Below are positions 8,670 through 17,808 of a stretch of 64,000 bases of DNA, piece by piece. Source of the stretch: Immundisolibacterales bacterium (GTDB taxonomy: Bacteria; Pseudomonadota; Gammaproteobacteria; HK1); the NCBI GenBank assembly GCA_026712715.1, contig JAPOPW010000043.1, positions 1 through 64,000 of the forward strand, given 5' to 3'. Both the position numbers and the translations under genes were made by a program. Positions within the stretch are counted from its first letter, which is position 1; each line of letters begins with the position of its first letter. The notes beneath the pieces were generated by a model. The model was given only the letters and a program-made list of their open reading frames with translations. It had not been told where the DNA came from and searched no databases.

Positions 8670-8745
8670 CCGGAGCCCCGGAGTCGGAGCGTGATCGCAT
8701 GCTGGTTCGAATGGCGAAATGGGAGTGCAGACCGGAGGCCCTCCG

Positions 8746-9240
8746 ATGCTGATCGACCTTCCCACCGCGGCGCGGTACAACGCCTGGGCCAATCGGCGTC
8801 TCTACGCCGCGTGCGCGCCCCTCTCGCACGAGGAACGCGTCCGGGACCGCCGCGGGTTCTTTCGCTCCATCCACGGGACCCTGAACCACATCCTCCTCTC
8901 CGACCTCATCTACCGCGAGCGCCTGGAGAAGAAGCCGACGACGTTCACCCGCCTCGACGAGATCCTCCACGAGGAATTCGATCCGCTGCGCGATGCCCAC
9001 TTCGCCCAGGACGAGTGGTACGTCGGGTTCTGCGACGCCCTCGACCCGGCCGAGCTCGACGGGACCCTCTCCTTCGACACGGTCGAGACCGGGGAGTACT
9101 TCAGCCTGCCGCTCCGGCGCTGCCTCACCAACCTCTTCCAGCACCAGATCCACCACCGGGGCCAGACCCACCACATGCTGTCCCACGCCGGAGTCGATCC
9201 GCCGCCGCTCGACTTCATCAAGTTCAGCTCCGGCGAGTAG
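8746..9240 (+). CDS. DinB-family (DUF664-like) putative metal-binding protein
   Basis: The 164-residue four-helix-bundle protein has the DinB-fold opening AARYNAWANRRLYAAC. The three expected metal-binding His are visible: one in GTLNHILLSD near residue 45 and two in the HQIHHRGQ motif near residue 135. Members of this fold include bacillithiol and mycothiol S-transferases and many damage-inducible proteins of unknown role. ATG at 8746 is supported by GGAGG seven bases upstream, in preference to the ATG at 8719. It is followed 7 bases later by a flavin oxidoreductase gene, which suggests co-transcription. The substrate is unknown. Confidence 0.8.
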   Translation: MLIDLPTAARYNAWANRRLYAACAPLSHEERVRDRRGFFRSIHGTLNHILLSDLIYRERLEKKPTTFTRLDEILHEEFDPLRDAHFAQDEWYVGFCDALDPAELDGTLSFDTVETGEYFSLPLRRCLTNLFQHQIHHRGQTHHMLSHAGVDPPPLDFIKFSSGE

Positions 9241-9247
9241 GACGACG

Positions 9248-10567
9248 GTGGCGATCGGGGGGAGCGGGGCGCCGCGCGTCCACGATGTCCTCGTCATCGG
9301 GGCCGGGCAAGGGGGCCTCGCGGTCAGCTTCTTTCTCACCGGGTCCGGCATCGAGCACGTGGTGCTCGAGCGCTCGCGCATCGGGTCGAGCTGGCGCGAG
9401 CACCGGTGGGACTCCTTCTGCACCGTCACTCCGAACTGGTCGATGCGGCTTCCGGGGGCGGAGTACGCGGGCGACGACCCGGACGGATTCCTCGCGCGCG
9501 ACGACCTCGTCGGTCACTTCGAGGCGTGGGCGCGCTCCTTCGACGCGCCGGTCCGGTGCGGCGTCGAGGCGAGGGCGGTCCGGCCCGCGGGCGGCGGGTT
9601 CGAGGTCGCCACGAGCGAGGGACCGTTCCGGGCCCGCAACGTGGTCGTCGCCACCAGCACCTACCAGCACCCGCACGTTCCGGCCGTCGCCGCCCGGCTT
9701 CCCTCCCGCCTCGAGCAGCTTACCCCCCACGACTACAAGCACCCCGGGATGCTGCCGCCGGGCGCGGTGATGGTCGTCGGCTCCGGGCAGACCGGGTGCC
9801 AGATCGCGGAGGAGCTACATGCGGCGGGCCGGGAGGTCTTTCTCTGCGTCGGCCGGGCGGGACGGCTCCCGCGGCGCTGGCGCGGGCGCGACTGCATCGA
9901 GTGGCAGCGCGACATGGGGTACCTCGATCGGACCCCGGACATGCTCGAGAGCCCCGCGGCGAGGTTCCGGGGCGATCCCCACCTCACCGGCCGGAACGGC
10001 GGCTACACCCTGAGCCTGCACGACTTTCACCGCCGCGGGATACGCCTCCTCGGGCGGCTGGTCCACTGCGATGACGAGCGGGCGCGCTTCGACGGCGGAC
10101 TGCACGCCGAGATGCGCTACGCGGACGAGTTCTGCGACCGGATCGTCGAGCAGTTCGAGCGCCACATCGCGGACCAAGCGATCGACGCGCCGGCGCCGAC
10201 CCCGGCGGAGCTCGCGGGCGGCCCGCCGGAGGACGGGCGGCTCCCGGACATCGTGCGCGAAGTCGACCTCGCCGCGGAGCGCGTGGGCACCGTGGTCTGG
10301 GCCACCGGCTACCGCTACGACTTCTCGTGGGTGGAGGCCCCGGTCCTCGACCCGTCCGGCTACCCCGAGGCGCCGGGCGGGGTGAGCGCATGCCCGGGGC
10401 TCTGCTTCGTCGGGCTCAACTGGATGACGTGGCGCAAGTCGGGGATCCTCTACGGCGTCGGCGACGATGCGCGGAGCGTCGCCGAGCACCTCGTCGGGCG
10501 GCTCTCCCACCGGTCGAGGCGCCGGGCCGCCGCCCCGGAAGCGGCGATGGCGGCAGGCTCGAAATGA
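9248..10567 (+). CDS. Flavin-dependent oxidoreductase (FMO-like, two dinucleotide sites)
   Basis: The 439-residue protein begins with an FAD-binding Rossmann motif (VIGAGQGGLAVSFFL, residues about 17-31). A second dinucleotide motif for NAD(P)H follows at VVGSGQTGCQIAEEL near residue 180, and an ATG-type motif (VVWATGYRYDFSW) near residue 355. This layout is that of flavin-containing monooxygenases and the related MSMEG_0569-like oxidoreductases. GTG at 9248 lies 7 bases after the DinB-family gene. The reading frame stays open much farther upstream, but that part overlaps the DinB-family gene out of frame and is not protein-like. It lies upstream of hyuA. Hydroxylation of a nitrogen or carbon substrate is likely, but the substrate is unknown. 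Confidence 0.8.
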   Translation: MAIGGSGAPRVHDVLVIGAGQGGLAVSFFLTGSGIEHVVLERSRIGSSWREHRWDSFCTVTPNWSMRLPGAEYAGDDPDGFLARDDLVGHFEAWARSFDAPVRCGVEARAVRPAGGGFEVATSEGPFRARNVVVATSTYQHPHVPAVAARLPSRLEQLTPHDYKHPGMLPPGAVMVVGSGQTGCQIAEELHAAGREVFLCVGRAGRLPRRWRGRDCIEWQRDMGYLDRTPDMLESPAARFRGDPHLTGRNGGYTLSLHDFHRRGIRLLGRLVHCDDERARFDGGLHAEMRYADEFCDRIVEQFERHIADQAIDAPAPTPAELAGGPPEDGRLPDIVREVDLAAERVGTVVWATGYRYDFSWVEAPVLDPSGYPEAPGGVSACPGLCFVGLNWMTWRKSGILYGVGDDARSVAEHLVGRLSHRSRRRAAAPEAAMAAGSK

Positions 10568-10631
10568 GCCCCCGGTCCGCGCGCCGCGCGCCGCCCCGCG
10601 TGCCGCTCAACTGCGAAGGGGACCGGCTTCC

Positions 10632-12698
10632 ATGACGGATTCGCGGGAGCGCCTGCACATCGGAGTGGACGTAGGGGGCACCTTCACGGACCTCGTGGTG
10701 ACGATCGGCGGCGAGAACCGGACGATTCTCCACAAGCTGCCGTCGACCCCGGAACGCCCGGACCGCGCGATCATCGAAGGAATCCGGGACGTGCTGGCCG
10801 CGGAAGGGCTCGCCGCCGCGGACGTCGAGCAGCTTGCCCACGGAACGACGGTCGGGACGAACGCGCTCATCCAGCGCCGCGGGGGGCGGGTCGCCCTCGT
10901 CACCAGCGAGGGGTTCCGCGACCTCCTGGAGATCGGCCGACAGACCCGGCCCAGGGTGTACGACATCCACCTCGACTACCCGAAGCCGATCGTCGAGCGC
11001 GCGCTCCGCCTCGAGGTCCCGGAGCGCCGTCTCGCCGACGGCACGGTGCACCGCGCCCTCGACGAAGCGCGGCTTCGCGAGCTCGCGCAAGTCATCCTCC
11101 GCGCGGAGGTGGACTGCGTGGTGGTCTGCTTCCTTCACTCCTACGCCTGGCCGGAGCACGAGCGCCGGGCGGTCCGGGTCCTCTCGGCCTCTCTTCCCGA
11201 CTCGGTCCGGGTCATCGCGTCCTCGTCGGTGTATCCCGAGTTCCGGGAGTTCGAACGGTTCTCGACCGCGGTGCTGAACGGCGCCCTGCTGACCACGATG
11301 GGCGCCTATCTCGACCGTCTGACCGAAGAGGTCTCCGGGCTCGGCGTGCGCACCGAGCCCAAGGTCAGCCAGAGCGCGGGCGGTCTCATGTCGGTCGAGA
11401 TGGCGCGCCGCTTTCCCGTCCGCGCCTCCCTCTCGGGGCCGGCCGCGGGGGTGCTGGGGGCCGCGCGCTGCGCCGGGACGGCCGGCTTTCGCGACATCGT
11501 CACCCTCGACGTCGGCGGCACCAGCGCGGACGTCAGCCTGCTTCGCGACGCGCGCCCGACGGAGGTGCACGAGCGCACCCTCGCCGGGTTCCCCCTGCGC
11601 CTCCCGGCCCTCGATGTGAACGCGGTGGGGGCCGGGGGCGGTTCCATCGCCTGGATCGACCAGGACGGACTGCTCAAGGTGGGGCCGCGGAGCGCCGGCG
11701 CGGTGCCGGGCCCCGCCTGCTACGCGGCCGGCGGGACCGAGGCCACGGTCACCGACGCGAACGTGGTCCTCGGGCGGCTGAACGACGCGGCGCTGTTGGA
11801 CGGGCAGATGCCGATCGACCGGTCGCTGGCCCGCCGGGCGGTCGAGCGGCTCGCGGGGGCGCTCGGTCTCGAGACCGACGAGACCGCGCTCGGCATCGTC
11901 CGCGTCGCGTGCGCCACGATGGTAAAGGCGATCCGGTCGATCTCGGTCGAACGCGGCCACAACCCGGCCGAGTTCGCGCTGTTCGTCTACGGCGGAGCGG
12001 GGCCGCTTCACGCCGTCGACGTGGCCCGCGAGCTCGAGATCGGCACCGTCATCGTGCCGCCCAACCCGGGCATCCTCTGCGCCGACGGCGCTCTCGCGTC
12101 GGGGCTTCGCAACGACTTCGTGCGGACCCTGCTCCTTGCCCTGGGCCCGGACGCCGCCGCGACGGCGGACGGGGCGCGTGAGGAGATTGCCGTCGAGGCG
12201 GGGGCCTGGTTCGAGAACGAGGGGATCCCCGGCCCCCGGCGCTCGCTCGAATGGACCGCCGACCTCCGCTATCTCGGCCAGAACTACGAGATCCAGGTGC
12301 CGTGGAGCGGGCTTGTGTTCGACCGGGACGCGATCGCGGAGCTCGCGGAAGCGTTCCATGCCGCCCACGAGCTGCAGTACGGTTTCGCCTCCGCGGTCGA
12401 GACGATTCAGCTCGTGAGCGTCAAGGCAAAGGCGGTGGGGGCCCTGTCCGCTCCCCCGCTCCCGCGTCTGGAACCGGGGCCCGACGCGGTCCCGACCGGT
12501 GAACGCGAGACGGTCTTCGAGCCGGGCCCGGCCCGCATGAGCCCGCTTTACCGCCGGAGTGACCTCGCGCCGGGCCAGACCGTCCCGGGTCCCGCGATCG
12601 TGGAGCAGCTCGACACGACCGTCATCGTGTTCCCGGGGGACCGGATGCGCGTGGACGCATGGGGAAACCTGGTGATTGCGCTCGGCGGGGAGGCGTGA
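10632..12698 (+). CDS. hyuA: Hydantoinase/oxoprolinase subunit A
   Basis: The 688-residue protein has the N-terminal nucleotide-binding motif VDVGGTFTDLVV at residue 10 and HGTTVGTNALIQR near residue 75. A second actin-like motif, TLDVGGTSADVSLL, lies near residue 290, followed by AVGAGGGSIAWID. This is the ATP-dependent hydantoinase/5-oxoprolinase/acetone carboxylase A-subunit family, which phosphorylates a lactam or carbonyl before ring opening or carboxylation. Length is normal (about 680-700). ATG at 10632 is preceded by AGGGG. hyuB follows three bases later, so the two subunits are probably co-translated. Whether the substrate is 5-oxoproline, N-methylhydantoin or a ketone cannot be decided from sequence. 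Confidence 0.88.
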   Translation: MTDSRERLHIGVDVGGTFTDLVVTIGGENRTILHKLPSTPERPDRAIIEGIRDVLAAEGLAAADVEQLAHGTTVGTNALIQRRGGRVALVTSEGFRDLLEIGRQTRPRVYDIHLDYPKPIVERALRLEVPERRLADGTVHRALDEARLRELAQVILRAEVDCVVVCFLHSYAWPEHERRAVRVLSASLPDSVRVIASSSVYPEFREFERFSTAVLNGALLTTMGAYLDRLTEEVSGLGVRTEPKVSQSAGGLMSVEMARRFPVRASLSGPAAGVLGAARCAGTAGFRDIVTLDVGGTSADVSLLRDARPTEVHERTLAGFPLRLPALDVNAVGAGGGSIAWIDQDGLLKVGPRSAGAVPGPACYAAGGTEATVTDANVVLGRLNDAALLDGQMPIDRSLARRAVERLAGALGLETDETALGIVRVACATMVKAIRSISVERGHNPAEFALFVYGGAGPLHAVDVARELEIGTVIVPPNPGILCADGALASGLRNDFVRTLLLALGPDAAATADGAREEIAVEAGAWFENEGIPGPRRSLEWTADLRYLGQNYEIQVPWSGLVFDRDAIAELAEAFHAAHELQYGFASAVETIQLVSVKAKAVGALSAPPLPRLEPGPDAVPTGERETVFEPGPARMSPLYRRSDLAPGQTVPGPAIVEQLDTTVIVFPGDRMRVDAWGNLVIALGGEA

Positions 12699-12701
12699 GC
12701 G

Positions 12702-14369
12702 ATGGGAATGACGCCGATCGAGGTCGAGGTGCTGCGAAACGCAATGGGCAGCATCGCCGACGAGGCCTACATCTCGCTCATGAAGAGCGCGTATTCGACC
12801 AACATCAAGGAGCGCCGGGACCATTCCACCGCGATCTTCGACCCCGGGGGGCGGGTCATCGTGCAGGGCGAGAGCATGCCGCTTCACCTTGCGTCGATGC
12901 TGGGCCTCGTGGAAGTGATTCTCGAGAAGTACGGCCTCACCGACATCCGGCCGGGCGACATGTTCATCTCCAACGACCCGTTCGTCGGACGCGGGTCGCA
13001 CCTCCCGGACGTCGCCATGGTCATGCCGGTGTTCTCGGACGGGGACCTCGTCCTCTTCGTGTCCAACATCGCGCACCACGCGGACATCGGCGGCATGGCG
13101 CCCGGTTCGATGGCCGGCGGGATGACCGAGATCTACCAGGAGGGCCTGCGCATTCCGCCCATTCGGCTGTTCCGGGGCGGGGAGCTCGACCCCGACGTCA
13201 TGGACCTCATCCTCCTCAACGTCCGGGTGCCCGAGGAGCGGCGCGGCGACTACAACGCGCAGATCGCCGCCAACCGCCTCGCGGCGCGACGCTGCGAGCA
13301 GCTTGTCGCGAAGTGGTCCGCGCCGGTCATCCGCGAGGGTTGCCGGCGCATCGTCGAAGCGGTGGAGAAGCGGATCCGGGCCTCGATTGCGGCCCTTCCC
13401 GACGGGGTGTACCGGTTCGAGGACCTGCTCGACGACGACGGCATGGGGACCGAGGAGATCGCGATCCGGGTCGAGGTGGAGATCGCGGAGGACCGGATCC
13501 GGTTCGATTTCGACGGGACCGCGCCCCAGGTTCGGGGCAACCTCAACGTCACCATGGCCGGGCTGCAGGCGTGCTGCCTCTACGCGGTGAAGGTGCTCGT
13601 CGATCCCGAGTGCCCGCAGAACCACGGGATGCTGGCGCCGATCGAGATCCGCGCGCCGGAGGGGACGATCGTCAACGCCGCGTTCCCGGCCGCGTCGGCC
13701 GCCCGGGCGCAGACCGGGCAGCGGATCGCGGATGCCATCTTCGGGGCGCTCGCGGGCGCGCTGCCGGACCGGGTGATCGCCGCCGGCAACGGCGCCAACA
13801 CCGCGGCGTCCTTTTTCGGGCGCGGCCCGGGCGGGCGCTACTACGTCTACCTCGAGACCCTGGGAGGCGGCGCGGGCGCCCGGTCGTACGCCGACGGGAC
13901 CGACGGGGTGCAGGTCCACATGACGAACACGTCGAACCTTCCGATCGAGGCCCTCGAGAACGAGTATCCGCTGATGATCGAGCGCTACGAGCTGGTGGAG
14001 GACTCCGGGGGAGCGGGTGCCTGGCGCGGGGGCCTCGGCCTGCAACGGATCTATCGCCCGATCGGGCACGTGGTGAACTTCAGCGGCCAGGGCGAGCGCT
14101 GCGTGAACGCGCCGTGGGGCGTGTTCGGCGGCGGACCGGGGGCGACCGGCCGGTTCGAGCTTCGCTCCGACGACGGCGGAGCGAAGCGGATCGCGAACAA
14201 GCCCTCCTCGCTCGCGGTCGGGCCGGACACGTCGATCGTGGTGACGACGGCCGGCGCCGGGGGCTACGGCCCGGCGCGGGAGCGCACCGCGGAGGCGCTT
14301 GCCGAGGATCGCCGGAGCGGGAAGTTCAGCCCCGAGTACCTCGAGCGCGAGTACGGCGGGGGAGGTTAG
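12702..14369 (+). CDS. hyuB: Hydantoinase/oxoprolinase subunit B
   Basis: The 555-residue protein is typical of HyuB: PIEVEVLRNAMGSIADE at the start and IKERRDHSTAIFDPGG near residue 40. HLPDVAMVMPVF follows near residue 100, the HHADIGGMAPGSM motif near residue 125, and GGGAGARSYADGTDGVQVHMTNT near residue 390 in two conserved blocks. The HHADIGG region contributes the metal or active site in the family. It forms a heteromeric enzyme with HyuA encoded immediately upstream. It ends with the usual glycine-rich tail (EYGGGG). Nothing appears truncated. Confidence 0.88.
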   Translation: MGMTPIEVEVLRNAMGSIADEAYISLMKSAYSTNIKERRDHSTAIFDPGGRVIVQGESMPLHLASMLGLVEVILEKYGLTDIRPGDMFISNDPFVGRGSHLPDVAMVMPVFSDGDLVLFVSNIAHHADIGGMAPGSMAGGMTEIYQEGLRIPPIRLFRGGELDPDVMDLILLNVRVPEERRGDYNAQIAANRLAARRCEQLVAKWSAPVIREGCRRIVEAVEKRIRASIAALPDGVYRFEDLLDDDGMGTEEIAIRVEVEIAEDRIRFDFDGTAPQVRGNLNVTMAGLQACCLYAVKVLVDPECPQNHGMLAPIEIRAPEGTIVNAAFPAASAARAQTGQRIADAIFGALAGALPDRVIAAGNGANTAASFFGRGPGGRYYVYLETLGGGAGARSYADGTDGVQVHMTNTSNLPIEALENEYPLMIERYELVEDSGGAGAWRGGLGLQRIYRPIGHVVNFSGQGERCVNAPWGVFGGGPGATGRFELRSDDGGAKRIANKPSSLAVGPDTSIVVTTAGAGGYGPARERTAEALAEDRRSGKFSPEYLEREYGGGG

Positions 14370-14470
14370 TCCCGTTTCGATTGGCTCTTCGCACCGGCAT
14401 CGCCTCGCGGGGTCCCGGAAGGGCGGCGGAGTCATGTATAAGAACCCCAATCCCGAGTGGAGCTTTGGAA

Positions 14471-16111
14471 ATGACTCTCATCGGATCGGAAATCCTGGCC
14501 AAGGCGCTCAAGCGCCAGGATGTCGAGTGCTTCTTCTACCTCATGGGCGGCCCGATGATGGCGGCGGAAACCGCCACCATGGCCGAAGGCATCCGCGGGA
14601 TCGACGTGCGGCACGAACAGGCCGCGGCGATGATGGCCCATGCGTGGGCCCGCATCCGGAACCGCCCGGGGGTGTGCATGGCGGCGTCCGGACCCGGCAC
14701 CACCAACCTCATCACCGGAGTTGCGCATGCCTGGGCCGATTGCGTCCCCGTGGTCGCGCTCGGTGGCTCCGCCCCGCTTGGAGCGTGCGGGCGTGGGGCA
14801 TTTCAGGAAATCGATCAGCTCGCGATGATGAAGCCCGCCACCAAGTGGGCCGAGCGGGTGCACGATCCACGCCGGATTCCGGAGCTCGTCGATCGCGCGT
14901 TCGAATGCGCCATGTCGGGCAAGCCCGGACCGGTGTACCTCGACCTTCCGGGAGATGTGCTCTACACCCCGGTCGAGGAGGACGATGTCCCCTGGAAGGC
15001 GCTGCCGAACGGCAGGAACCGCCACCGCCCGAGCCTTTCGGCGGAAGCGGTCGCAGACATCCTTCGCCGGCTCGAGGCGGCGGAGCGACCCATTGTCGTT
15101 TCGGGTGGAGGCATTCTCTGGTCGCAGGCGGAAGCGGCACTCGAGGCGTTCGTCGAGCGTTTCGGAATTCCCTTCTTCACGACTCCCCAGAGCCGAGGGG
15201 TGATCCGCGAGGATCACCCGTTGAGCTTTCTCACCGCGCGTTCCGCCGCCTTCCGCGAAGCGGACCTGGTCCTCGTGCTCGGGACCCGCATGAACTACGT
15301 CATCGCCCACGGCGATCCCCCGCGTTTTCATCCTGACGCACGGTTCGTGCGAATCGACATCGACCCCGGAGAGATCGACACGAGCCCTCGCCTCGACCTC
15401 GGAGTGGTCTGCGATGCCCGCGCCGCGCTCGAGGTGCTGTGCGCGAACGGCAAGGGGGATCCCGATCGCTACGCGACGTGGCGCGAGCGGCTCGCGGGGC
15501 GGAACGCGGGGCGGGCGGGCGACCACGAACGGTTGCTTTCGAACGACGATGTCCCGGTCCACCCGTTGCGTCTTTGCGCCGAGATCCGCGAGTTCATGGA
15601 CCGCGACGCGGTACTGGTCGTCGACGGTCAGGAGATTCTCAACTACGGACGCCAGGCGATCCCGACGCATACCGCGCGCCATCGCATCAACTCCGGGGTA
15701 TTCGGCACCATGGGGGTCGGACTGCCGTGCGCCATCGGCGCGAAGCTGGCCAAGCCCGAAGCCCAGGTCATCGCCCTGCACGGGGACGGGTCGCTCGGCA
15801 TGAACGTCATGGAGCTCGACACCGCGGTGCGGCACGACGTTCCACTCCTCATCGTGGTGAGCCTCAACGGCGGGTGGACGGGGGACCCTGACCGCGACAA
15901 GCCGGGCCGGGACCTCGGCTACACCCGATACGACATGATCGCGCAGGCCCTCGGTTGCCATGGCGAGCATGTGGAGGACCCGGCCGAGATTCGACCTGCA
16001 CTCGAGCGGGCGCAGACCGAGGTGGACCGGGGACGCGTTGCGCTCGTCAATGTGAAGACGGATTGGCGCGCCCGGGCGAGCACCATTGCCTTTACCCGCT
16101 ACGCGACCTGA
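14471..16111 (+). CDS. Thiamine-diphosphate-dependent enzyme, acetolactate synthase-like
   Basis: The 546-residue protein has the three-domain layout of the TPP enzyme family. The N-terminal pyrimidine-binding domain carries the activating Glu in HEQAAAMMA near residue 48 and GPGTTN near residue 76. A central domain follows (VVSGGGILW, LVLGTRMNY). The C-terminal pyrophosphate domain has GDGSLGMN near residue 438 and the closing LNGGW. Relatives include acetolactate synthase, oxalyl-CoA decarboxylase, 2-hydroxyacyl-CoA lyase and benzoylformate decarboxylase. ATG at 14471 is preceded 29 bases upstream by a TATAAG box (14437-14442), but no good -35 is visible. It follows hyuAB by 101 bases, so it may process a 2-oxo acid from that pathway; this is inference. 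Confidence 0.8.
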   Translation: MTLIGSEILAKALKRQDVECFFYLMGGPMMAAETATMAEGIRGIDVRHEQAAAMMAHAWARIRNRPGVCMAASGPGTTNLITGVAHAWADCVPVVALGGSAPLGACGRGAFQEIDQLAMMKPATKWAERVHDPRRIPELVDRAFECAMSGKPGPVYLDLPGDVLYTPVEEDDVPWKALPNGRNRHRPSLSAEAVADILRRLEAAERPIVVSGGGILWSQAEAALEAFVERFGIPFFTTPQSRGVIREDHPLSFLTARSAAFREADLVLVLGTRMNYVIAHGDPPRFHPDARFVRIDIDPGEIDTSPRLDLGVVCDARAALEVLCANGKGDPDRYATWRERLAGRNAGRAGDHERLLSNDDVPVHPLRLCAEIREFMDRDAVLVVDGQEILNYGRQAIPTHTARHRINSGVFGTMGVGLPCAIGAKLAKPEAQVIALHGDGSLGMNVMELDTAVRHDVPLLIVVSLNGGWTGDPDRDKPGRDLGYTRYDMIAQALGCHGEHVEDPAEIRPALERAQTEVDRGRVALVNVKTDWRARASTIAFTRYAT

Positions 16112-16128
16112 AGTGAGTGGCGAGCTCG

Positions 16129-16152
16129 CGCGCCGGGGCCTGTCCCGGCGCG
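16129..16152. terminator. Hairpin between convergent genes
   Basis: A perfect 9-pair inverted repeat (16129-16137 with 16144-16152, 6-base loop) lies between the convergent ends of the TPP-enzyme gene (16111) and the gamma-glutamyltransferase-like gene (16201). There is no T-run, so it may only mark or stabilise the transcript ends. Confidence 0.35.
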
Positions 16153-16200
16153 GCGCGCACGGCCCGGCCCGCGCCGCGCGGTCGGGCACGAACGCTCGGG

Positions 16201-17808
16201 CTACACCGCGAGGGCCATGCCGTCGCGGCCGGGGTCGGCGCCGCCCTCCCAGCCGCGGGTGGTGCGGCGAAGGGCGTGGACCCCGGCGAACTGGAAGCTC
16301 TGCGCCGAGCGGCGCACCGGGTAGTCCATCTCGCGCAAGCCCCGCTCCGTCCGGCGGAGGATCCGGTTGGTGACGTCGATCGTGTCGGAGGTGGTGCAAA
16401 AGCGCGGCGCGGAGACCGATTCCTGCGCGCTCATCCCGAAGTCGACCGTGTTGAGGATGGCCTGGAGCACCCCCATCGTGATGTAGGTTCCGCCCGGCGC
16501 GCCGACGACGTACCAGGGCTCGTCGCCGTCGAAGAGGATGGTCGGACACATCGCGGTGAACCGCGCCTTGCCGGGGGCGAGGGAGCCGGCCCGACCGGGG
16601 CGCGGATCGAACACCCCCATGCAGCCGTTGTACATGAAGCCGAGCCCCTCGGTGACGATTCCGGAGGGACGGCCGAGCGAGTGGGTGAGGGAGACGCAGT
16701 TTCCGTCCCCGTCCACGACGCATACGTGGGTGGTGTTCTTCGACTCGCGCCCTCCGGCGTTGAGCCGCGGCACGTGGGTCTTCTCGCCCGCGCGGATGCG
16801 TTCGGCCATCCGCGCTCCGTACTCCTTCGAGGTGAGCTCGTCGAGCGGCGTCTCGACGAAACGCGGGTCGCCGATCCGGGTGTCCTTGTCGACGGTCGCG
16901 ATCTTCATCGCCTCCGAGACCGCCGCGATGTACTCGGGGGAGTTGTGCCCCATCGCGGCAAGGTCGAAGTTCTCGAGGATGTTCAGCATCTCGAGGACCA
17001 TCACCCCGCCGCCCGGCGGCCGGTTGGTGGCGATCCGGTGGCCGCGGTAGGTGCCCCGGAGGGGCTCGGATTCGACCGGAGCGGCCGCGGCCAGGTCCTC
17101 GCCCGTCAGCAGGCCGCCGCCCCGCTCCAGGTCCGCGACGATCCGGGCCGCGATCTCCCCGGCGTAGAAGTCGTCCGCTCCACGCTCGGCAATGCGACGG
17201 TAGGTCCGTCCCATGTCGGGATTGCGAAGCGTCTCGCCCACCTTGGGGATCCCGCCGTGGGGCTCGACGTAGATCTTCCGCGCCGCCTCGAACCGGGTGA
17301 GGTACTCGGTGTGCGCGACCCGGCCGGAATCCGGGCCCATGCTCCAGAAGGCGCTCACGTGGGGCCGGACCTGGAACCCGTCCTCGCACCACTCGATCGC
17401 GGGCCCGATGAGGTCCGGGAGCGAGCGGGTGCCGAAGCGCGCGAGGGCGTCGTCGAACGCGCGCAGGGTCATCGGCGTGGTGATCGACTGGTAGCCGATC
17501 TCGTTCACCGCGCCCTCGAGGAGGAATCCGAACCCGTCCTCCGCCTCGCCCCGCACGAGGTCAGCCCACATGTCGGGGCGAACGGCGAGCGGGGCGCGGC
17601 CGTGAAAATCGAGCAGCCGGTGCACCCCCCGTCCGGGCAGGTGGACGTGCATCGTGCCGAATCCGGCCACCCCGCACATGAGCGGGTCCACCGCGGTCTG
17701 CACGAGGGCGCAGGCAATGGCCGCGTCGACCGCGTTGCCCCCCTCGCGCAGCACGTCGGCGCCCGCTTCGACCGCCTCCGGCTGCGGGGCGCTGACGACG
17801 CCCTTCAT
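16201..17808 (-). CDS. Gamma-glutamyltransferase-like Ntn hydrolase
   Basis: The 535-residue protein has family motifs: GGNAVDAAIACALVQTAVDP at the N-terminus, FLLEGAV and RPPGGGVMVLEMLNIL near residue 280. The autocatalytic cleavage site lies around residue 370 in ESKNTTHVCVVDGDG, where the second Thr of TTH would be the nucleophile. SLTHSLG and GAPGG follow. Such enzymes split gamma-glutamyl bonds of glutathione and related compounds; some relatives are acylases. No signal peptide is visible, unlike classical periplasmic GGT, so it is probably cytoplasmic. Its ATG at 17808 overlaps the stop of the M20 peptidase gene by 4 bases, indicating translational coupling. Confidence 0.85.
   Translation of the reverse strand: MKGVVSAPQPEAVEAGADVLREGGNAVDAAIACALVQTAVDPLMCGVAGFGTMHVHLPGRGVHRLLDFHGRAPLAVRPDMWADLVRGEAEDGFGFLLEGAVNEIGYQSITTPMTLRAFDDALARFGTRSLPDLIGPAIEWCEDGFQVRPHVSAFWSMGPDSGRVAHTEYLTRFEAARKIYVEPHGGIPKVGETLRNPDMGRTYRRIAERGADDFYAGEIAARIVADLERGGGLLTGEDLAAAAPVESEPLRGTYRGHRIATNRPPGGGVMVLEMLNILENFDLAAMGHNSPEYIAAVSEAMKIATVDKDTRIGDPRFVETPLDELTSKEYGARMAERIRAGEKTHVPRLNAGGRESKNTTHVCVVDGDGNCVSLTHSLGRPSGIVTEGLGFMYNGCMGVFDPRPGRAGSLAPGKARFTAMCPTILFDGDEPWYVVGAPGGTYITMGVLQAILNTVDFGMSAQESVSAPRFCTTSDTIDVTNRILRRTERGLREMDYPVRRSAQSFQFAGVHALRRTTRGWEGGADPGRDGMALAV

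Noticed and set aside
8703-8714. GGTTCGAAT sequence resembling a tRNA T-loop
   Set aside because: No acceptor stem, D-arm or anticodon arm can be drawn around it.
8993-9247. Long N-terminal extension of the flavin oxidoreductase
   Set aside because: It overlaps the DinB-family gene out of frame and is Ser/Arg/Pro-rich. The dinucleotide motif expected near the N-terminus fits GTG at 9248.
10416-14450. A 1344-codon minus-strand frame opposite hyuA and hyuB
   Set aside because: Same composition artefact. The plus-strand Hyu proteins carry all the conserved motifs.
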